Positions 20,033 to 29,462 of a stretch of 30,425 bases of DNA are shown piece after piece. Each line of letters begins with the position of its first letter. Within the stretch, counting starts at the first letter, position 1. The notes beneath the pieces were generated by a model. The model ran no database searches. It was not told the origin of the DNA and saw only the letters and a program-made list of their open reading frames with translations. The DNA comes from a virus. The stretch is from positions 1 through 30,425 of IMG/VR virus record IMGVR_UViG_3300042455_000183. One strand, given 5' to 3'. The translations under genes and the position numbers were made by a program.

Positions 20033-21807
20033 GTCCCTACAATATCAAATTTAGTATCTGTTGAATTGTAAATGCAACCAATATAAGTTGTTTTATTTGC
20101 CGTTGTTGTTGTCGGTGCGGTAACTCCTATTGCTCTGAAATTAGTTCCATAAGCAATTGACCTTGCAGTGCCATTGTCTTTAATTCTTATAATCAAAGAT
20201 TGTCCTTCAACAAATGCACCAGTAGGGTTAGCTAGTGTAAGTCCAACCGCTTGAGCTGTAATTGTTACTATGTCATTTGTATTAACTGCTGTTACTGTAG
20301 CACTAGATGTTACTGTCTGAACTCGTGGATTTAAAAACGTTTGGTCACCAGTATTCGTTCCACTTGTATTTCCAATTACGGTTAAATTTGCATCTGTTAC
20401 ATAACGCTTGTTTAAGCTATCTGCTATATCTGCCGTTGTTGCATCTGCTCCAGATGTGACCAACCCTTTTGCATCGTAAGTAATTTTGGTCTTTGTTGCT
20501 CCCGTAATTGCTGTATTTGATGCCACCTTGCCATTGAATGTAGTCCAATCAGCTGAGCTCAATGCACCTCTATTAGTAGCAGATGCTGTAGGTAGATTGA
20601 ATGTGTGAGTAGATGTAGCTGAACTGATTGCAAAGTCAGTGCCACTTGTACCTACTGCTAAGTTCTGTACCTGAGCTGTCAATCCATTCAATGCTGTTAA
20701 GCCAGTTGAGAAGGTAGTTATTATCTGACTAAGATGATTGTCTTCTGTGTGAAGTGTTATTGTTCTACCACTATGAGTGACATATATCCTCACAGCTAAT
20801 CTATCTGTAAGAGCTAAGGTAGTCTGTGGTACTGCTAATGCTGTTAGATACAAGTCTATTACTGTGCCTCCAGTGATGCCTTCAGGATTGGTTGAGTTAG
20901 ATGCTATCAATGTCAATGTAGCACCATCCCATTTGTATAACTCTACATAAAATGAAGGTGTGCCTCCACTACTAGATGCACTAAAATAAGTTTCAAAGTT
21001 CCAATTTCCACCTGGTATCTCTAATTGATTAGGGTCATTAGCATCTGTAATGAATGACTGAATATATCCATTAGCATTGATTGTAAAATCTGTGCCAGCT
21101 CCTATGACTGGTGTCTTATTAATCTCACGCATTGCAACACCACCAAATGTACCCTGACTTACTGAGCCATTAAGGTAATAACTGACAGATGCACCACCAC
21201 CGCTTGATGTTGGAAAGTTAGCAAGTTGACCATCACCTCTGATATATTGTGTTGCAACACCAGCACCAGCTACAGCTAATGTTCCTGATGTTGTTACTGG
21301 ATTGCCAGTCACTGTGAATGCAGATGGCATAGTCAAGTCAACACTTGTAACTGTGCCACTTGTTAAGTCAGCTGTAGTAGCTATTGTGTAGCTACCAGTT
21401 GCTTTGTCAGGGAACTCAAGAATAACACCAGGATTCGTAACTGCTGTATTCTGTAGAGCACTTTCTTCTGCTCCAGTCTTCAATGCAAGTGTACCAGTGT
21501 CACTTAATGTTGCGTGAGTGTCTGCAAGTGTATTCTCAGTCTTAATATCTATTCCACTAACTGTAGTAGCTTCATTAACTCCTGAAGTTATTGTGATTGA
21601 ATTAGTAGTAGTACTTCCTAAATCAGTAACTTGTTGCAAGTCCTGACTACCTCCACCACCACTAGCCGCGTTAATTATCTCTTGACCAGTTATAGAATAA
21701 GTGTCATAACCAGTGCCAGTAAGTACACTTACCTCAAGCAAATCTGTAGCTTGTAGGTTAGCTCCTTTAGGATTCATTTGTGAAATCTTCTGTCTTCTAT
21801 ACGCCAT
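20017..21807 (-). CDS. Tail fibre/receptor-binding protein
   Basis: A 596-aa, Thr/Ser/Gly-rich protein with motifs found in trimeric phage fibres: TVTSVDLTMPSAFTVTGNPV (about 153-172) followed by ATQYIRGDGQL, a SATNRGALSSADWTTFNGK motif (about 425), and NKRYVTDANLTVIGNTSG (about 479). The N-terminal 50 residues would attach to the tail; the C-terminal 100 residues form a small beta domain ending in CTEA. It starts directly after late motif copy D and overlaps the lectin-like gene by 16 bp. Confidence 0.72.
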   Translation of the reverse strand: MAYRRQKISQMNPKGANLQATDLLEVSVLTGTGYDTYSITGQEIINAASGGGGSQDLQQVTDLGSTTTNSITITSGVNEATTVSGIDIKTENTLADTHATLSDTGTLALKTGAEESALQNTAVTNPGVILEFPDKATGSYTIATTADLTSGTVTSVDLTMPSAFTVTGNPVTTSGTLAVAGAGVATQYIRGDGQLANFPTSSGGGASVSYYLNGSVSQGTFGGVAMREINKTPVIGAGTDFTINANGYIQSFITDANDPNQLEIPGGNWNFETYFSASSSGGTPSFYVELYKWDGATLTLIASNSTNPEGITGGTVIDLYLTALAVPQTTLALTDRLAVRIYVTHSGRTITLHTEDNHLSQIITTFSTGLTALNGLTAQVQNLAVGTSGTDFAISSATSTHTFNLPTASATNRGALSSADWTTFNGKVASNTAITGATKTKITYDAKGLVTSGADATTADIADSLNKRYVTDANLTVIGNTSGTNTGDQTFLNPRVQTVTSSATVTAVNTNDIVTITAQAVGLTLANPTGAFVEGQSLIIRIKDNGTARSIAYGTNFRAIGVTAPTTTTANKTTYIGCIYNSTDTKFDIVGTCTEA

Positions 21808-21819
21808 AACTATATTGTA
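21808..21819 (-). promoter_or_regulatory. Late-type promoter motif, copy D
   Basis: TACAATATAGTT directly before the fibre ATG, one or two bases different from copies A, B and E, in a 29-bp gap after the tail-terminator-like gene. Confidence 0.6.
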
Positions 21820-21836
21820 TTAAGATGGTAAATTAG

Positions 21837-22580
21837 TTATAAGATAGGGTTGACTTCAAACGCTTCAAAAATGCTACCCTCCTCGATTGTGTAAGTACCG
21901 AAAGGGCAAGGGGTGTCTTCGGATAGAGTAGCTTGTAAAGTTGTTGGAGAAGCTATACCTGTACTGACAATCCATTCATTATCTATAAACTCTATCCATA
22001 CACCAGTTATAGGTGTAGGAGGTTCATTTATATAAAAAGGTAAAAAGCTTCCAGACCTATCTTTCTCAACATCCACCGTAACAGGCTCTCCACCTACTAA
22101 AGTGTAAGTAACTGATATAGTGTCACAACCTACCACTACTGGCAACTTAAGAGGCACTTGACAATTAGTCCAGTTACTGATGTCAACATCTAAGGTCATC
22201 ACCCATCCAGCCGCATAGTCAAGTAGTTGGTTATTCAATGGAGTAATTGATGGTGAGCCAACGATATCAAAGCTATAATCATTGCTAAAATTGAAATAGT
22301 TGATTAAGTCTACCAATATCTGATGACAGTCTGAGAGTATCACTGTAATGTTAGCTCTGTCTTTTTGAATGATATCTAAGCAATACACCTCTAAACTGAT
22401 AGTGTTCACATCCATTGTAGTAGATGCCACAATTGGAGTAATAAATACTAAAGGATACCTCTCATCCTTAGTAGCAAAGTTAGGAAGTTGCTCATTGAAG
22501 TCACTACCTACTTTCTTAACTTGTAGGTGATCGTTGTAAAATGCTTCAATCTTGTTTATTAGTGCTTGATAACTGGTCAT
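21837..22580 (-). CDS. Tail terminator-like protein with extra C-terminal domain
   Basis: A 247-aa protein. Residues 1-150 (MTSYQALINKIEAFYNDHLQ..., FATKDERYPLVFITPI, LEVYCLDIIQKDRANI, LLDYAAGWVMTLDVDI) match the pattern of tail terminator proteins of Bacteroidota phages. Residues 155-247 are an added beta-rich domain with three cysteines. It overlaps the tape measure start by 4 bp. Confidence 0.65.
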   Translation of the reverse strand: MTSYQALINKIEAFYNDHLQVKKVGSDFNEQLPNFATKDERYPLVFITPIVASTTMDVNTISLEVYCLDIIQKDRANITVILSDCHQILVDLINYFNFSNDYSFDIVGSPSITPLNNQLLDYAAGWVMTLDVDISNWTNCQVPLKLPVVVGCDTISVTYTLVGGEPVTVDVEKDRSGSFLPFYINEPPTPITGVWIEFIDNEWIVSTGIASPTTLQATLSEDTPCPFGTYTIEEGSIFEAFEVNPIL

Positions 22581-25156
22581 AATTCTGCGTTTCTTTGGAT
22601 TCGATTAACTCTATTTTGTGTATTGGTCATTTCTGTCTCACTTACTACAGCTGTGACTGTAAAGTTAGGTGTTGACTGGTCATTGTTCTGATTCTCTCCA
22701 CCAACATTATTAGCGTTATTGCTATTGCCAAATAGGTTAGGTGTTGCCATTGGTCCAGTATTAGTCTGTGAAGTACCACCGCTTACTGGAGTTGGAGCAT
22801 TTCCACCACCCTCAAATGATGTTGCTGAGATAGCTGAGATAGATGCTGCAGTTGCTGCTATAGATGCGGCTATTCTTATACCAGATGCAATACCTAATGT
22901 GAAGTCAGGAACTGATAGGATAGCAAGTATAGCTTGAGCTCCATTGATTGCAGCCATTGCTAGATTCATTTTCTTTTGTTGCTCAAATTGTTGCTTAAGA
23001 ATAGCCTCCTCTTGCTTGCTACCTTTCTCAACATTTTTGAGCTTATTTCTGCTACTAATTTCTTGAATACTTGTGATAGCTCCTAGTGCTTGCTTAGTAG
23101 TATCAAATCCATCATTGATGTTCTTTAAGGTCTTAGCTGTAGCCTCTGCTTCAATTTCTTCAATCTTTTTAGCTGTAGCTTCTTCTGCTGTGATTTTAGC
23201 TTGTCTAAACTTCTCTCTGATAGCTTCTTTCTCAGTCTCAGATAGATTCAAGTTGTTAAGCTCAGCTAACTTCTGTGCATCTAGTACAGCCAATTGTTGA
23301 GCTAAGAATTCATTATTAAGTCTTATCTCCTCATCTTTGTTGCCCTTGAATCTTTCAAGCTCAAAGGCTGCTAATGATAGAGCTGTCTCAACTCTTAATT
23401 TTTCAGCATCAATTAATTTCTTTGTCTTCTCAAAAGCTAGATCAGTTTTAGCCTTCTCAACTACACCTAAGTCAACTGCTAACTGGTCATTAATGTTTTT
23501 AATCTCAATAGCTGTTAGCTCCTCATTCTGTAGTTTTACCTTAGCCTCAGCCTCTAGTAGTTTTATCTTAGCGTCAAGTTTAGCCTCATCTGTTTTAGCA
23601 GTTAATAAGTCATTCTGTGCCTTAGCTAGATTCTCTTTATTGGTTGCGTCACTTACCTTCTTATTATAGTCTTCTTGTAGCTTCTCTTGTTGCTTAAGTG
23701 TCTCAGCTCTAATAATTGTCAATTGGTCCTGACTTAACTTAAATGCCTTAGCATTCTTAGCCATATAGTCAACCTCAGCTTGAAGTGCATTGACCTCAGC
23801 TGTGACTCTTTCTTGAGTTCCCTCTTCTGTAGCTAAGATTAATACCTTGTTAGAGTCCTTAGTAGCTTTTAATTTCTGCTCAAGTGACTTGACATAGCTT
23901 TCATAGTTAGCTTTCTGTCTATCAGCATTCTCTTTTCTTTGTTTCTCAGCTGTCTTCTTAGCCTCATCAGCAACTCTAGTATCTATCTTAGTAGCTTCAT
24001 TAGCATAAAATGCTATGGTGTTTAATTTTGCCTCTTCAAATCCTTTAGTAGATTGACCTAATACCTTAGCATTCCTAATCAAGATGTTAAGCTCTTTAAT
24101 CTCTTTCTCTTTGTCAAGTTTAAGTTGTGCCTTAGCTCTTTCATTCTCATCAGCCATCAATCGCATTCTTGACTTGATAAGTAAGTCATTCTGTCTCTGA
24201 TTGATTTCAATGATAGCTTTAGCTCTAGCTCTTTCGTTCTCCTCTATTGCTTGATTGTTCTTCTTGTACTCATCTTTGAGCTTCTCTCTATCCTTGATTT
24301 GCTCATCTGTAAGCTCTCCACCAGCATCCTCAATAGCTTGTAGTGAGTCAAGCTGTGCCTCAAGTGATTCCTGATTATTCTGTAGCCTTTGATTTTCAAT
24401 ATCAAATGATGACTTGGATGTATCAATCTGTACACCAGTCAACTTTTCCATCATTTCAATTTCCTCTCTGCTCATTGTAGCAGTCATCTCAGCAATTTTC
24501 TTGCGATTCTCAAGAGATTCATTCATTGCCTCTCTCTTAGCTTCTTCAGTCTTTTTAACTACTTCAGCATTTTCTTCGGCTGCAAAACTTGTGAATCCTA
24601 GTGCATCAGTGATCATCTTGAATCCATCAATGATCATGTTGATAGGAGCCATGATAGCCTTAAGCACAGCATCAAGGACACCAAAGTATTTAAGCACCAT
24701 CACAATAGCCGCTACTATAGCAACTATCACAGCTACTAATAAGAATATAGGGTTAGCTAGTATCTGTACTCCTAACTTTACAAATGCACTACCCATAGTT
24801 TTGATGACACCAGTGAAGGCTTTGAATCCTGCAGCAATCTCTTTTGGATTGACGTTACCTAATGCACTAGCAAAAACTTGAGCTTTCTGTTGAGCCTCAG
24901 CAAAATCTAATGATAGCAATGAGTCCTTAATACCACCTAATGAGTTACTCACTTGCTCAAACTTAGAGCCAGTAGCAAAGTTATTCACAGCCTCATTTGC
25001 GTCTGATAGTTTATCTTTCAGCTCACCAGCTCTTTGTGATAGCTTGGCAATTGACTCAGGATCTGTTGCATCTGCAATAGCACCCTTTAACTCTCTTAAC
25101 TCAGCCTTAATGGCACCAATGCCAGTGACCTTTAATGGTATCTCAACTTCATTCAT
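22577..25156 (-). CDS. Tape measure protein
   Basis: The 859-aa protein sets tail length. It has a helical N-terminus, a hydrophobic membrane segment (about 131-160), long Lys/Glu/Ala coiled coils (about 190-720), a second hydrophobic stretch (about 735-790) and a Gly/Asn/Ser-rich end (FEGGGNAPTPVSGGTSQTNT). This is the standard layout of siphophage tape measures. By the rule of about 0.15 nm per residue, the tail would be near 130 nm. Confidence 0.9.
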   Translation of the reverse strand: MNEVEIPLKVTGIGAIKAELRELKGAIADATDPESIAKLSQRAGELKDKLSDANEAVNNFATGSKFEQVSNSLGGIKDSLLSLDFAEAQQKAQVFASALGNVNPKEIAAGFKAFTGVIKTMGSAFVKLGVQILANPIFLLVAVIVAIVAAIVMVLKYFGVLDAVLKAIMAPINMIIDGFKMITDALGFTSFAAEENAEVVKKTEEAKREAMNESLENRKKIAEMTATMSREEIEMMEKLTGVQIDTSKSSFDIENQRLQNNQESLEAQLDSLQAIEDAGGELTDEQIKDREKLKDEYKKNNQAIEENERARAKAIIEINQRQNDLLIKSRMRLMADENERAKAQLKLDKEKEIKELNILIRNAKVLGQSTKGFEEAKLNTIAFYANEATKIDTRVADEAKKTAEKQRKENADRQKANYESYVKSLEQKLKATKDSNKVLILATEEGTQERVTAEVNALQAEVDYMAKNAKAFKLSQDQLTIIRAETLKQQEKLQEDYNKKVSDATNKENLAKAQNDLLTAKTDEAKLDAKIKLLEAEAKVKLQNEELTAIEIKNINDQLAVDLGVVEKAKTDLAFEKTKKLIDAEKLRVETALSLAAFELERFKGNKDEEIRLNNEFLAQQLAVLDAQKLAELNNLNLSETEKEAIREKFRQAKITAEEATAKKIEEIEAEATAKTLKNINDGFDTTKQALGAITSIQEISSRNKLKNVEKGSKQEEAILKQQFEQQKKMNLAMAAINGAQAILAILSVPDFTLGIASGIRIAASIAATAASISAISATSFEGGGNAPTPVSGGTSQTNTGPMATPNLFGNSNNANNVGGENQNNDQSTPNFTVTAVVSETEMTNTQNRVNRIQRNAEL

Positions 25157-25157
25157 A

Positions 25158-27941
25158 TCAGTATGTTCTTATTTCTATTGTGTTAAAATCAAGCTGTCCA
25201 TCTTGAAGTGTGTTAGTGAAGTCAGCAGTTCTAATCTGTACTACATTTGCAGATGTCCAATAAAATCTTATGTAATTATTCGTTTGAGTTATGCTGTTAA
25301 GTAAGTATGTTTTATCTTGGTCAGGGAAAGCTCCTACCAATGTACCTTCATACCTACCAGCTAGTGTCCTTGTCCACACTATGTCACCTATTGTATTCTC
25401 AAGCACTGTAACTGTAGGATCACTTGTGCCGGTCTGACTAATTGTAGCTATATATTTCTTGTAAGGTACTACAACATCACCATTGATTGTACCAGTCACT
25501 GTTAGGTTGCTCACCACCATACCACTTTCACTCAAAGTCTGACCATCACCTACTATGATTCCTTTTGTGCCAGCTGTGACTACATTGCCCTTACCAAAGA
25601 CTTGAGCATTCGCACCTGGTAGTATCACGTTGTTGTTAAAGGTATTTCTACCTACCAATGCATCTACTCCGACACCTATCATCACATCACCAAATGGTCG
25701 TCCTCTGCCTATCTTAAATGGTGCTAGGTCTATCTCAGTGTCAATACTGATAAGCTCTACCTTAGTGAGCTGTCTTTGGTTGCCATTGTAGTCTTGTATC
25801 TTGTTAATATTCCACCAGGAGTTATCTATGTAAATCTTATCATTCAGCTTAAGTGATTGGATGTCTACCTCAGTCAAGTCAAACATAGCTATCAACATTT
25901 TGCCAACATTAATCTGGTTAACTGTGCGTCTCCAATATAGATTGTATAGGTTGTTAGATGTCAGTGATATTGGCTCATAGAAGTAAAAGTCGTTAGTGCC
26001 AAAGTTGATGTCAAAGCTAGGTGTCAACGCATTGTCAAAGTGACCTAGCATTGGATAACTTGTCAATCCAAACTCTCCAGTAGTGCCAAAGTCTAAGATG
26101 TCAAATGGTTGACATGACTGCAAGCCACCATCATACAAGATGCGAATGTTAGTATTTGGTGATGCACCAATTATAGCTGGCACATAAGCTCCAAATGATG
26201 TCAAGAATACTGGTGTAGGTGAGAATATTAACTCCTGAGTAGCAACATCCTTCACATACTCATTGTCAAATGTATACTCTAGCTGACCATACGTCTCACT
26301 AGTAGCTTGCTCATACATTGTATTGAAGTCATCTGTGTCAGGTGCATAAGTTAGCTTGAGCTTCTTGTTAGTCAAGTCAGGAAGGAATATCAACTGTTGG
26401 TCCTTATCCTTAGCTAGCTTTCTGCTCCAGTCTTTCTCAGCTCCTGAGTCATAGTACTCATCACGATGTCTTAAGATTAGATTGTTAGGATTGTTAACAT
26501 CTTGCTCAACATACAAATTGTACATCTGTAGGATAGACTTAACAAAGTCTGACTGCTTGATTTCTTTTGGTACGTATTGATTGATGTTAAGTGTACTACC
26601 AGTTACTTGGATGTTGTTGCTAGGTAGAATCACCATGTTGATTGATATCAAGTCAAGCACTACATTAACGTCTACAAAATTAAATCCTCCACCAGTTGCT
26701 ATCCAATAATTAGAACCTAAGCCACTACCTTGAGTTACTCCATTTTGAGTGCTAACAACCTCAACACCTATCTCAAGAATTTGAATATCACTTGATGATA
26801 TACCTAATATTACACCATTCACTACTGCTGGAATAGTCAAGGTGTCTGAGAATGATAAGATAGTAGTGTTGCCATTAGGTAGTGGTGATGCTACTGGATA
26901 ATCAACTGTAACACTTGAGCCATACACAATAACAGCATTTGTGTTAACACCTACTTGTACCCTTGCAAATACTCTATATCTATTCTCATCAACTGTGCCA
27001 CTTACTATATTAGCAAGGATAGCATTAGCACCACTATTGTTATCTAATATTATTGAGCCACCAATAGTCAAGCCATAGGAGTAATGTTCACTAGCCACAG
27101 CATTAGTGCTAAATGGTGTTGAATACTCACCTACTGTAGGGTCAAAGATATTCTGTGCATCCGTAACCTCTGACCATCCTGAGTCAATAAGTTCCTCAAA
27201 TGTATTATTGTAGCCAGTAGGTTGCACATAGCTTGTGGTCCATGTGTTAGTAGCCTCTACTCTATAGTCATTATAATCTTGGTCATTTGTATCACCATTA
27301 TAAGGAATTAACAACTTGTCAAAGTGAGCTGATGTTAACTCATCCCAAGTGTATGTAAATCCAGCTACAGCGAATATCCTATCAAAGTAAGTCTTAGCAT
27401 AGATTGCTGGCTTGAAGTCATTAGCATTAAAGTCATTGCTCTCAATGTATGGCATCACATACTTGTAACCATCAGCTACAGTGTGACTGAATGAAGCCAC
27501 TATATTTGTAGAGCTAAACACGTGATCTAAGTCACTAAAGTCTAAGTCAGTCAAGTTAGCGTTTGTAATAGCTGTAAAGAACTCAGCTCTACTATCTTTG
27601 ATCAATACATCATAGCTTACCTCATCCTCAAATCTAGTACTTGTCTGTACCTTGTTGACTGATACTAACTGTAGAAGTGCATCGTCTAAGATAGGTACAC
27701 CATTCTGAATGACTTGACACTTTGTTAGTGTGTTGATGTTAAATGTACCAGCTTGGATATTGACATCATAGTAGTGACCAAGTAGGTCGTTGTTGTTCTT
27801 AGTGCCAGCTAATGTGATGGTCTTTGAGAATGTCCCCTTGCGAGAAGACAAATCTCTAATGTCACCAACACTAAATGTGATAGGTAGTGCAAGATTCTCT
27901 GAGACATCAAGCACACCATTTGATAGAACTATTTTAACCAT
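25158..27941 (-). CDS. Large distal tail/baseplate protein
   Basis: A 927-aa beta-rich protein starting MVKIVLSNGVLDVSENLALP. The N-terminal region with RDLSSRKGTFSKTITLAGT (about 30-48) is one I recall from flavobacterial phage tail proteins next to the tape measure. The last 190 residues contain IGVGVDALVGRNTFNNNVIL and VFGKGNVV, suggestive of a beta-helix or hub domain. It probably forms the tail tip. It overlaps the upstream gene by 8 bp and ends one base before the tape measure start. Confidence 0.62.
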   Translation of the reverse strand: MVKIVLSNGVLDVSENLALPITFSVGDIRDLSSRKGTFSKTITLAGTKNNNDLLGHYYDVNIQAGTFNINTLTKCQVIQNGVPILDDALLQLVSVNKVQTSTRFEDEVSYDVLIKDSRAEFFTAITNANLTDLDFSDLDHVFSSTNIVASFSHTVADGYKYVMPYIESNDFNANDFKPAIYAKTYFDRIFAVAGFTYTWDELTSAHFDKLLIPYNGDTNDQDYNDYRVEATNTWTTSYVQPTGYNNTFEELIDSGWSEVTDAQNIFDPTVGEYSTPFSTNAVASEHYSYGLTIGGSIILDNNSGANAILANIVSGTVDENRYRVFARVQVGVNTNAVIVYGSSVTVDYPVASPLPNGNTTILSFSDTLTIPAVVNGVILGISSSDIQILEIGVEVVSTQNGVTQGSGLGSNYWIATGGGFNFVDVNVVLDLISINMVILPSNNIQVTGSTLNINQYVPKEIKQSDFVKSILQMYNLYVEQDVNNPNNLILRHRDEYYDSGAEKDWSRKLAKDKDQQLIFLPDLTNKKLKLTYAPDTDDFNTMYEQATSETYGQLEYTFDNEYVKDVATQELIFSPTPVFLTSFGAYVPAIIGASPNTNIRILYDGGLQSCQPFDILDFGTTGEFGLTSYPMLGHFDNALTPSFDINFGTNDFYFYEPISLTSNNLYNLYWRRTVNQINVGKMLIAMFDLTEVDIQSLKLNDKIYIDNSWWNINKIQDYNGNQRQLTKVELISIDTEIDLAPFKIGRGRPFGDVMIGVGVDALVGRNTFNNNVILPGANAQVFGKGNVVTAGTKGIIVGDGQTLSESGMVVSNLTVTGTINGDVVVPYKKYIATISQTGTSDPTVTVLENTIGDIVWTRTLAGRYEGTLVGAFPDQDKTYLLNSITQTNNYIRFYWTSANVVQIRTADFTNTLQDGQLDFNTIEIRTY

Positions 27942-29433
27942 TGATTGTGTCGTTGTTACCTATTCTTACTTGAATAGATTGCTTGATTAGATTGTTGTTG
28001 CGTTGCTTGAACACTTCAAAGGTGTTGGTAGTGACATTGCAACTCACATATTCAGTGCTCTCAGGCACGTGAATTATACAGCCAGCCTCATCGAATAGTA
28101 CAGCACCATCTTCTGTGATGTGATACAGTACGTTTTTAACGTACGTTTGTGGTGAAGTTAACAACTGTTGGAAGTACTCACCCTCAGCTTCAGTCATGAA
28201 ATTAGTTGATAAGTCATAGAGCTTAGACACCTCAGTGTTGATGTTAACTGTGCCTTGTTCATAACTTTTATATCCCCACTGACCATCAACAACTGCACCA
28301 GGTACATCTTGATTGTAAGTCTGTCTATTGATGTTTCCTCTCTCGTATGCCTTAAGCTGGAAAGCAAAGCTACTCCATGAGCCTAATCTATCTAAGAAAA
28401 CAATGTGACTCTCAGAGATAAGCATACGTCTGTCTATATTTATTAGATACTTGACTGACTTAACTGGGTTGAACACTCCATCTGAGTACCAAATCACATA
28501 GCCCTTAGTGTCATTCTTTACCAATGGAGCTGTGCCACTTACTACAGTGAGTGATCCATAGTTGTTAGGGCCAACTGCTACACCTTTAATGAAGTCATTT
28601 GAATTTAAATTCTTATAGAATGTATCACCGTTATCATTCTTAAAGTATGCTCTTTTATTGCCACCAGTTACTGTGCCTCTATCCTTTAAATTAAGCCATA
28701 AATCTTGACCAGGTGTGCAACTGAATGAAGTAGGTTGATCTGTTAGCCACTCCTTAGTGACACCATTTGTGTTGTAAGTGTCCTCATCCCAATATGGGAA
28801 CTCAAGCCAAGGATATACACCATTGAAGACAAATTTATCAAGTGTAGAGATTATGTCTAAGTCTATAGTCTTTCTCTTATCAGCATACTCTACTACTCCA
28901 TTGATAGTAGCATCTATGACTCCTGACCATAGAGCATTGATTGTGAAGTTAGTTGTGCCAGTGATAGCAATAACTGTATGCAACCCCTCAACACCAGGAT
29001 TCGCAACTCCACCATCTGCTTGAGTGATATTCACTTGGTCACCTACTTGGAATGGATGAGTAGCTGTGATGCGAACATTGCCACTATTATCAGTCAGAGA
29101 TGCTGTGTAGCTCATGTCAAAAATATACTCCTCACCAAACTTTACATCATAGCCAAAATAGCTATTGGATGCATCATAGAAAGTAGTGATTGATGGATTG
29201 AAGTCAAAGCTAACTGAGTTGCTCAATAGCTTAGATAAGTCTTGCTCACCATAGCCAGTGCCATAAGTTGGTAGTGCTTTGTAGTAGCCTATTCTTAGAT
29301 TGGTCACTGAGTCAAACACCTCAAAGATATATCTGAATCCTGACTTATTCTTGTTAGTTGAGTCAATAATAAACTTGCACTCGTTATAAGCTGGAGTGAA
29401 ATCTTGAGGCTGTGCTATGATTGTTGTTGCCAT
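27934..29433 (-). CDS. Large tail protein, putative distal-tail component
   Basis: A 499-aa beta-rich protein starting MATTIIAQPQDFTPAYNECK, with FRYIFEVFDSVTNLRIGYYKA (about 33-53, two strands), a HPFQVGDQVNITQADGG Ig-like insert (about 126-142) and a long C-terminal part with aromatic strands. Such proteins are paired with the preceding large tail protein in related phages. The exact place in the tail is inference. Its ATG directly follows late motif copy E. Confidence 0.6.
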   Translation of the reverse strand: MATTIIAQPQDFTPAYNECKFIIDSTNKNKSGFRYIFEVFDSVTNLRIGYYKALPTYGTGYGEQDLSKLLSNSVSFDFNPSITTFYDASNSYFGYDVKFGEEYIFDMSYTASLTDNSGNVRITATHPFQVGDQVNITQADGGVANPGVEGLHTVIAITGTTNFTINALWSGVIDATINGVVEYADKRKTIDLDIISTLDKFVFNGVYPWLEFPYWDEDTYNTNGVTKEWLTDQPTSFSCTPGQDLWLNLKDRGTVTGGNKRAYFKNDNGDTFYKNLNSNDFIKGVAVGPNNYGSLTVVSGTAPLVKNDTKGYVIWYSDGVFNPVKSVKYLINIDRRMLISESHIVFLDRLGSWSSFAFQLKAYERGNINRQTYNQDVPGAVVDGQWGYKSYEQGTVNINTEVSKLYDLSTNFMTEAEGEYFQQLLTSPQTYVKNVLYHITEDGAVLFDEAGCIIHVPESTEYVSCNVTTNTFEVFKQRNNNLIKQSIQVRIGNNDTING

Positions 29434-29445
29434 ACCTATATTGTA
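29434..29445 (-). promoter_or_regulatory. Late-type promoter motif, copy E
   Basis: TACAATATAGGT then the ATG of the 499-aa tail gene. The motif lies in the 29-bp gap after the large terminase stop and would begin the tail transcription unit. Confidence 0.68.
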
Positions 29446-29462
29446 TTTTTATTAGAATTCAA

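Noticed and set aside
22719-24881. Several plus-strand frames of 70-155 aa opposite the tape measure gene
   Set aside because: They are Ser/Ala/Ile-rich shadows of coiled-coil codons, with no leader or neighbours on that strand.
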